This document shows positions 38,806-44,053 of a DNA stretch of 44,053 nt, piece after piece. The position numbers and the translations under genes are program-made. Positions within the stretch are counted from its first letter, which is position 1. Every line of letters begins with the position of its first letter. Origin of the DNA: Ruminococcus flavefaciens (GTDB lineage: Bacteria; Bacillota; Clostridia; Oscillospirales; Ruminococcaceae); the NCBI GenBank assembly GCA_002371825.1, contig DFHF01000002.1:1-44053 (forward strand), read 5' to 3'. A model generated the notes under the pieces. That model searched no databases, had not been told where the DNA came from, and saw only the letters and a program-made list of their open reading frames with translations.

Positions 38806-40128
38806 ATGAGTAAATTCAGAAAACAGCATATGTCCGTTGAATGGCATGATATCGTTGACACAGAGAATACTTCTCCGGCCATAAATGCCTCGCTGAAAGA
38901 AAAAGCTACCCTTGTGGGAAGAGTGGGACTGATGATGCTTTCCGTCGGCACAGGTGCATGGCGGGTAAGAGCTTCCATGAACAAGACAGCAAGAGCTCTC
39001 AATATCACCTGCTGTGCAGATATAGGCCTCCTCTCGATCGAATACACCTGTATCGAAAACGGCGAGACCTATACAAATGCCCTGTCTATAAATACTACAG
39101 GCATAAATACAGAAAAGCTCCGCTACTTAGAGGAATTTGCTGACGGCTTCGGAGAACGTGCGGGAAAATATTCCGCTGAGCAGTTCCATATGATACTTGA
39201 TAAATTCCAGAATCTCCCTGCCAACTATAAGGCTATAAACCTTGCACTTGCAGCTGCTCTTGCCTGCTGCGGATTCACCTTCCTGCTGGGCGGAGGCCCT
39301 GTGGAGATGATACTTGCTTTCTTCGGTGCCGGCATGGGACAGTTTGTCCGCAAAAAGCTGCTGGAAAGACATATCACCCTTCTCGCAAATGTTGCTGTCG
39401 GAGTTTTTACTGCCTGCTGCACCTATGTATGCCTTGATAAACTGGCAGAAAACATCTTCGATATATCATCATCACATCAGGCAGGCTATATCTGCTCCAT
39501 GCTGTTTATTATTCCGGGATTTCCGCTTATCACCGGCGGTATAGACCTTGCAAAGCTGGATCTTCGCTCCGGTATCGAACGTATAACCTATGCCCTTCTT
39601 ATAATAGGTATGGCAACGCTTACCGGCTGGCTCACAGCTATGGCATTCAGATTCTCACCCTCGGATTTCACAGAGCTTGACCTTGAGACCTGGCAGAAGA
39701 TAATTTTCAGGCTGATAACAAGCTTCTGCGGTGTATACGGATTCTCCTTCCTTTACAACAGTCCCCGAAAACTGGCATTTACCGCAGGCTGTGTCGGAAT
39801 GATCGCAAATACCCTCAGACTTGAACTCATCGACTTCACTGATATTCCCGTAAGTGCAGCTGCATTTATTGGAGCTCTCTCCGCAGGACTTATGGCCTCT
39901 GCAATGAAAAAGTGGATAGGCTGGCCGAGAATAACTATAACTGTACCATCTATCGTTATCATGGTACCGGGAATGTTCATGTACAAGGGCATCTACTATA
40001 TGGGACTCAATGACGTTTCAACAGGAGCGCTCTGGCTGTCAAAGGCCTTCCTTATAGTAACTGCACTTCCTCTCGGACTTATCTTTGCAAGGATACTCAC
40101 TGACAACAACTTCAGAAAGAGCTCCTGA
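38806..40128 (+). CDS. ThrE-type threonine/serine exporter
   Basis: A 440-residue protein with the two parts of the ThrE family: an N-terminal cytoplasmic DUF1212 (YjjP-like) region and membrane helices (INLALAAALACCGFTFLLGG, LLANVAVGVFTACCTYVCLD, YICSMLFIIPGFPLITGGID), then a C-terminal YjjB-like (ThrE_2) half ending in ITVPSIVIMVPGMFMYKGIY. About ten membrane segments. It probably exports threonine, serine or related small acids. The ackA terminator separates it from ackA; no separate promoter was found and the gene may use read-through or a weak one. thrH in the same window also touches threonine synthesis, but 25 kb away. Confidence 0.9.
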   Translation: MSKFRKQHMSVEWHDIVDTENTSPAINASLKEKATLVGRVGLMMLSVGTGAWRVRASMNKTARALNITCCADIGLLSIEYTCIENGETYTNALSINTTGINTEKLRYLEEFADGFGERAGKYSAEQFHMILDKFQNLPANYKAINLALAAALACCGFTFLLGGGPVEMILAFFGAGMGQFVRKKLLERHITLLANVAVGVFTACCTYVCLDKLAENIFDISSSHQAGYICSMLFIIPGFPLITGGIDLAKLDLRSGIERITYALLIIGMATLTGWLTAMAFRFSPSDFTELDLETWQKIIFRLITSFCGVYGFSFLYNSPRKLAFTAGCVGMIANTLRLELIDFTDIPVSAAAFIGALSAGLMASAMKKWIGWPRITITVPSIVIMVPGMFMYKGIYYMGLNDVSTGALWLSKAFLIVTALPLGLIFARILTDNNFRKSS

Positions 40129-40153
40129 TGAGCCGATATTAAATATGAGATAT

Positions 40154-40185
40154 TATGGGAGACCAGCTGGTCTCCCATACTTTTT
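40154..40185 (+). terminator. Terminator of the exporter gene
   Basis: TATGGGAGACCAG and CTGGTCTCCCATA form a perfect 13-bp stem (40154-40179), followed by CTTTTTAAATT. Confidence 0.92.
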
Positions 40186-40196
40186 AAATTAAATAA

Positions 40197-40245
40197 AGAA
40201 AATATGTTCGTACCTCTTTATTTTTCTGTACATATGTGTTATAAT
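40197..40245 (+). promoter_or_regulatory. uvrB promoter with LexA-box-like sequences
   Basis: AGAAAATATGTTCG (40197-40210) matches 12 of 14 bases of CGAACATATGTTCG, a Bacillus-type SOS box, and GTACATATGTGT (40228-40239) is a second partial match that overlaps the spacer just before -10 TATAAT (40240-40245). The -35 region (TTTATT) is weak. SOS control of uvrB is standard in Bacillota. No lexA gene is in the window. Confidence 0.6.
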
Positions 40246-40281
40246 ATAATGTATGTCAATCCGTATCGATAAGGAGGTCAC

Positions 40282-42246
40282 ATGGACAGATTCATCCTTC
40301 ACTCAGAATACGCTCCCGCCGGAGACCAGCCCAAAGCTATAGATTCTCTGGTAAGCGGTATAGAGTCCGGTAAAAAGGAACAGATACTCCTGGGAGTTAC
40401 CGGCTCCGGAAAGACCTTTACTATGGCAAATGTTATCGCAAAGGTCAATAAACCCACACTTGTACTTGCTCACAATAAAATACTTGCTGCACAGCTCTGC
40501 TCGGAATTCCGTGAATTCTTTCCGGATAATGCTGTGGAATACTTCGTCTCATACTACGATTACTATCAGCCGGAGGCCTATGTCCCCAGCACAGACAGCT
40601 ATATCGAAAAGGACTCTTCCATCAATGACGAGATAGATAAGCTGAGACACTCTGCCACTACCGCTCTTGCTGAGCGCAGGGACGTTATAATTGTTGCTTC
40701 TGTCTCCTGTATATACTCACTGGGAAGCCCTGAGGAATACCGCTCCATGTGTGTATCTATACGTCAGGGCGCCGAAAAGCCCCGTGACCAGCTCATCGAG
40801 GAGCTCGTAAAGATACGCTACGAAAGAAATGATATCGCCTTCGAGCGTAATAAGTTCAGAGTAAGAGGCGATGTTGTGGAGATATTCCCTGCCATGTCCT
40901 CTGATACTGCCGTAAGAGTTGAATACTTCGGCGATGAGATAGACCGTATCTCAGAAATAAATGTAGTCACCGGAGAGGTCAAGGCAGTCGTTTCCCATGC
41001 AGCTATCTTCCCTGCTTCCCACTACGTTGTCGGTGATGACAAGCTTGAATCCGCTCTTGAGGAGCTTGACCGTGAACTTGCCGAGCGTATAGATTACTTC
41101 CAGCAGAATAACAAGCTCATAGAAGCTCAGCGTATCGAACAGCGTACCCACTACGATATGGAAATGCTCCGTGAGGTGGGCTACTGCTCAGGAGTTGAGA
41201 ATTACTCCCGTGTACTGGCAGGACGTCCCGCCGGAAGCACTCCGCAGACACTTCTCGACCACTTCCCTGAGGACTTCCTGCTAATAGTGGACGAGAGCCA
41301 TGTTACTCTGCCTCAGGTAAGGGCTATGTATGCGGGAGACCGTGCAAGAAAGACAACCCTTGTGGACTACGGCTTCAGACTTCCAAGCGCTATGGACAAC
41401 CGCCCGCTGAATTTCGATGAATTCAATCAGCACATACATCAGGCTATATACGTCAGCGCAACTCCCGGACAGATAGAGCGTGAAAAGACCGATACTATCG
41501 TTGAGCAGGTCATCCGTCCTACGGGACTTGTTGACCCGGAGATAATAGTCAAGCCTACTCAGGGACAGGTGGACGACCTGCTCTCTGAGATAAATACCCG
41601 TGCCGCACGAAATGAACGTGTGCTTGTTACTACACTCACAAAGAAAATGGCCGAGGACCTTACTTCCTACTACGAAAAGCTTGGAGTAAAGGTACGCTAT
41701 CTCCACCACGATATCGACACTATCGAGCGTATGGAGATAATCAAGGACCTGCGAAACGGAGTTTTCGATGTGCTTGTGGGAATAAACCTTCTCCGTGAGG
41801 GACTGGATATCCCTGAGGTAAGTCTTATCGCTATACTCGATGCAGACAAGGAGGGCTTCCTCAGAAGCGAGACCTCGCTGATACAGACCATAGGCCGTGC
41901 CGCAAGAAATGCACAGGGGCAGGTAATAATGTATGCTGACACTGTTACCGGTTCCATGGAGAGAGCTATCACCGAGACTGAGCGCAGAAGAAGTCTGCAG
42001 ATGGCCTATAATCAGGAACACGGCATAGTGCCAAAAACCATCATCAAGGGAGTTCGTGACGTTCTGGAGATAACCTCAAAGAAGAAGGTAGAGGCCAAGA
42101 CAAAGCAGAAGAAGCTTTCTGCTGCAGAAAAACAGGCGCTTATCGACAAGCTGACCATAGAGATGAAGAATGCTGCAAAGCTGCTTGAATTTGAACACGC
42201 TGCATATCTCCGTGACAGGATAAAGGAATTAAAAGGAGAAAAATAA
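40282..42246 (+). CDS. uvrB: Excinuclease ABC subunit B
   Basis: A 654-residue helicase-like protein. Walker A is GVTGSGKTFTMA (38-), the damage-binding beta-hairpin region reads YYDYYQPEAYVPSTDSYIE, Walker B is LIVDESHVTLPQ, and helicase motif VI is QTIGRAARNAQGQVIMYAD; the C-terminal UVR motif EMKNAAKLLEFEHAAYLRDR binds UvrC. It receives damaged DNA from UvrA and loads UvrC. AAGGAGG precedes the ATG. uvrA follows, 325 bases later, separated by the dispersed repeat, so the usual uvrBA operon is interrupted. Confidence 0.97.
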   Translation: MDRFILHSEYAPAGDQPKAIDSLVSGIESGKKEQILLGVTGSGKTFTMANVIAKVNKPTLVLAHNKILAAQLCSEFREFFPDNAVEYFVSYYDYYQPEAYVPSTDSYIEKDSSINDEIDKLRHSATTALAERRDVIIVASVSCIYSLGSPEEYRSMCVSIRQGAEKPRDQLIEELVKIRYERNDIAFERNKFRVRGDVVEIFPAMSSDTAVRVEYFGDEIDRISEINVVTGEVKAVVSHAAIFPASHYVVGDDKLESALEELDRELAERIDYFQQNNKLIEAQRIEQRTHYDMEMLREVGYCSGVENYSRVLAGRPAGSTPQTLLDHFPEDFLLIVDESHVTLPQVRAMYAGDRARKTTLVDYGFRLPSAMDNRPLNFDEFNQHIHQAIYVSATPGQIEREKTDTIVEQVIRPTGLVDPEIIVKPTQGQVDDLLSEINTRAARNERVLVTTLTKKMAEDLTSYYEKLGVKVRYLHHDIDTIERMEIIKDLRNGVFDVLVGINLLREGLDIPEVSLIAILDADKEGFLRSETSLIQTIGRAARNAQGQVIMYADTVTGSMERAITETERRRSLQMAYNQEHGIVPKTIIKGVRDVLEITSKKKVEAKTKQKKLSAAEKQALIDKLTIEMKNAAKLLEFEHAAYLRDRIKELKGEK

Positions 42247-42571
42247 ACAAGGCCGAATGCGACAAGAAATGGGAGTCCAGAGGGTGACTCCCCACAGTGT
42301 GGGGAGATGTCACGAAGTGACAGAGGGGACGGCCCTGTTAGGGGTTATTCCTCTGGCAGGAAGGTGTGCGAGGAAGGGCAGAGCCCTTCCTGAAAAGCAG
42401 TCCGTACAGCCAAGTGAATCCGGACGGCCGCTCCTTACTTCTCCCCCCGGCTTGACCGGCAAAATTACTGCCCGATCGATCGGCTCGCAGAGCCGGGCGC
42501 CCACTGAGCGCCCCTAAAATAGGAACATTCTCATAACCCTTCGGCGTTTTTATCTTTTTTAAGGAGTAATT
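42247..42571. other. uvrB-uvrA gap, mostly a dispersed repeat
   Basis: No gene. The repeat copy at 42269-42429 takes up most of it. Additional hairpins inside are CTCCCCACA-g-TGTGGGGAG (42288-42306) and TGTCAC-gaa-GTGACA (42308-42322). AAGGAG for uvrA is at 42561. Confidence 0.7.
42269..42429 (-). repeat. Dispersed structured repeat, copy 2 (inverted relative to copy 1)
   Basis: Reverse complement reads GGCCGTCCGGATTCACTTGG, GGACTGCTTTTCAGG, CTCGCACACC and GGACTCCCATT, as in copy 1. The central stem is GGAAGGGC-tct-GCCCTTCC, differing from copy 1 (GGGAAGGC-gcc-GCCTTCCC) by changes that keep the pairing. It is longer by ~50 bases, with an extra GTCAC-gaa-GTGAC hairpin. Confidence 0.75.
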
Positions 42572-44053
42572 ATGACTGATAAAATAATCATCAAAGGCGC
42601 TCGTGCCAATAACCTCAAAAATATAGACGTGGAGCTTCCAAGAGATAAGCTCATCGTCATGACCGGACTCTCCGGCTCCGGAAAATCTTCCCTTGCCTTC
42701 GACACTATCTATGCCGACGGTCAACGGCGCTATGTTGAGAGTCTCTCCTCCTATGCCCGTATGTTTCTGGGACAAATGGAAAAGCCCGATGTAGACAGCA
42801 TCGAAGGCCTCTCCCCTGCTATTTCGATTGACCAGAAAACAACTTCAAAAAACCCACGCTCCACTGTTGGTACTGTCACAGAGATCTACGACTACCTACG
42901 TCTGCTCTATGCACGAATTGGTATCCCACACTGTCCGGTCTGCGGCAGAGAGATCTCCCAGCAGAGCATCGACCAGATGGTGGATACCATAATGGAGCTT
43001 CCGGAAGGCACAAAATTGCAGCTCCTGGCACCTATAGTCAGAGGGAGAAAGGGTCAGTATACAAAGGAACTTGAAAGTGCAAGAAAATCCGGTTTTGTCC
43101 GTGTGCGTATCGATGGTATAATGTACGAGCTCTCTGAGGAGATAAAACTGGACAAAAATAAAAAACACAACATCGAAATAGTTGTTGACCGTATAATAGT
43201 CAAGGAAGGTATACAGTCCCGTATCACTGACAGCCTCGAAACTGTTTTCAGTCTCACAGAAGGTCTGGCTCTTGTGAATGTACTTGACGGCGAGGATATG
43301 CTTTTCTCCCAGAATTACGCCTGTCCTGAGCATAACATCAGCATTGGCGAGCTGGAGCCGGTAATGTTCTCCTTCAATAATCCTATGGGAGCCTGCCCGA
43401 AGTGTACAGGTCTGGGAGTATTCCGTCACATCGATCCTGACCTGGTTGTCCCGAACAAGGAGCTCTCAATAATGGAGGGAGCTATAAATGCCTCCGGCTG
43501 GAACAGTCTTGATGAGACTTCAATAGCAACAATGTACTATAAGGCCATTGCCGAAAAATACGGTGTGGATATAGATATACCTGTGAAAAAGCTGAAAAAG
43601 TCCGAGCTTGACCTCTTCCTCTACGGCACCGGCACTGAACCGCTGGAGCTCAGGCGACCTGCTTCTCTGGGCGGCGGAAAATACACATCCCCGTTTGAGG
43701 GAGTTATCAACAATCTGGAAAGACGCTACCGTGAGACCTCAAGTGAATGGTCAAAGAATGAGATAGAAGAATACATGAGCGAAGTCGACTGTCCTGTCTG
43801 CCACGGAAAAAGGCTCAGGGACGAGTACCTGGCGGTAACTGTCGGTGACAAGAACATCAGCGACCTCACAGACTTTTCCGTCAAGGACGCTCTCACCTTC
43901 TTCAAGGAGATAAAGCTCTCGAAGCATGACAGCTTTGTGGGAGAAAGAATTATCAAAGAGATAAAAGAGCGCCTGGGATTCCTTGGAAGCGTAGGTCTTG
44001 AATACCTTACGCTCTCCCGCTCATCCGGTACACTTTCCGGCGGTGAGAGCCAG
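42572..44053 (+). CDS. uvrA: Excinuclease ABC subunit A, N-terminal 494 residues (cut by window edge)
   Basis: The frame starts at ATG 42572 (AAGGAG ten bases upstream) and is open to the window end, which falls exactly at the first ABC signature LSGGESQ. Visible: Walker A GLSGSGKSSLAFDT (32-), YVESLSSYARMFLGQM, SPAISIDQK, a CPVCG motif, and a zinc module ACPEHNISIGELEPVMFSFN with ACPKC. The first zinc pair reads CPEH instead of the usual CxxC. UvrA dimer finds DNA damage with UvrB. About 450 residues of the protein, with the second ABC domain, lie beyond the window. Confidence 0.97.
   Translation, partial: MTDKIIIKGARANNLKNIDVELPRDKLIVMTGLSGSGKSSLAFDTIYADGQRRYVESLSSYARMFLGQMEKPDVDSIEGLSPAISIDQKTTSKNPRSTVGTVTEIYDYLRLLYARIGIPHCPVCGREISQQSIDQMVDTIMELPEGTKLQLLAPIVRGRKGQYTKELESARKSGFVRVRIDGIMYELSEEIKLDKNKKHNIEIVVDRIIVKEGIQSRITDSLETVFSLTEGLALVNVLDGEDMLFSQNYACPEHNISIGELEPVMFSFNNPMGACPKCTGLGVFRHIDPDLVVPNKELSIMEGAINASGWNSLDETSIATMYYKAIAEKYGVDIDIPVKKLKKSELDLFLYGTGTEPLELRRPASLGGGKYTSPFEGVINNLERRYRETSSEWSKNEIEEYMSEVDCPVCHGKRLRDEYLAVTVGDKNISDLTDFSVKDALTFFKEIKLSKHDSFVGERIIKEIKERLGFLGSVGLEYLTLSRSSGTLSGGESQ

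Noticed and set aside
41281..42021. 246-codon minus-strand ORF within uvrB
   Set aside because: uvrB is unmistakable on the other strand; this is a shadow frame.

Overview
The window looks like a chromosome segment of a Gram-positive, spore-lineage gut or rumen bacterium, most probably Ruminococcus or a near relative in the Oscillospiraceae. The reasons are two proteins with type I dockerin repeats (one a papain-like protease), AAA-ATPase/PD-(D/E)XK genes typical of that group, a CotJC-type manganese catalase, a Spo0A-type DNA-binding domain, Bacillota housekeeping genes (tmcAL, mnmA, rsmI, thrE, ackA, uvrB, uvrA), and many sigma-A promoters close to TTGACA-N17-TATAAT with AGGAGG ribosome sites. 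No tRNA, rRNA or CRISPR array was seen.

Bases 1 to about 12.9 kb form an accessory island made largely of remnants. It holds the start of a PhzF-family gene, a Fic gene, a secreted protein of unknown function, a decayed mobilization module (ribbon-helix-helix protein plus the first part of a relaxase), a DUF1848 gene, a small plus-strand operon that looks like the tail of a conjugative or phage-type element (DUF960 protein, a HerA/FtsK-like ATPase fragment without Walker A, a small unknown protein), two paralogous AAA-ATPase/nuclease genes (one killed by an in-frame stop), an AbiEii remnant, a stand-alone Spo0A C-terminal domain, and an HTH/coiled-coil protein whose promoter sits inside a 15-bp inverted repeat. 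The island abuts a cotJC gene that has lost its start codon.

From 13.5 kb the gene set becomes more ordinary: thrH and a PBP-like transpeptidase. The most interesting locus follows at 15.9-18.15 kb: one promoter, two small lipoprotein genes whose products share a repeated (I/L)YGPP motif (the second also has a dockerin), a radical SAM/SPASM enzyme, and a TTCG-loop terminator. I read it as a peptide- or lipoprotein-modifying system. A promoter-plus-terminator unit at 18.19-18.36 kb with a long imperfect hairpin and no ORF is a candidate small RNA.

Next come nadE, a three-gene carbohydrate ABC importer without its own ATPase (binding protein with a long leader, then two permeases), a secreted papain-family protease with a dockerin, and an unusual fusion of a TIM-barrel epimerase-like domain to an acyl-CoA synthetase-like domain. 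Then come PHP, YdcF-like and small coupled genes, and a minus-strand group linked to tRNA and rRNA modification (tmcAL, C39-like lipoprotein, HAD hydrolase, mnmA, trmN6-like, rsmI).

The right end is on the plus strand: ackA, a ThrE-type exporter, uvrB (with LexA-box-like sequences) and the first 494 codons of uvrA. A structured dispersed repeat occurs in inverted orientation between mnmA and the trmN6-like gene and between uvrB and uvrA. All family calls come from reading the sequence and from memory of the families; no searches were run.
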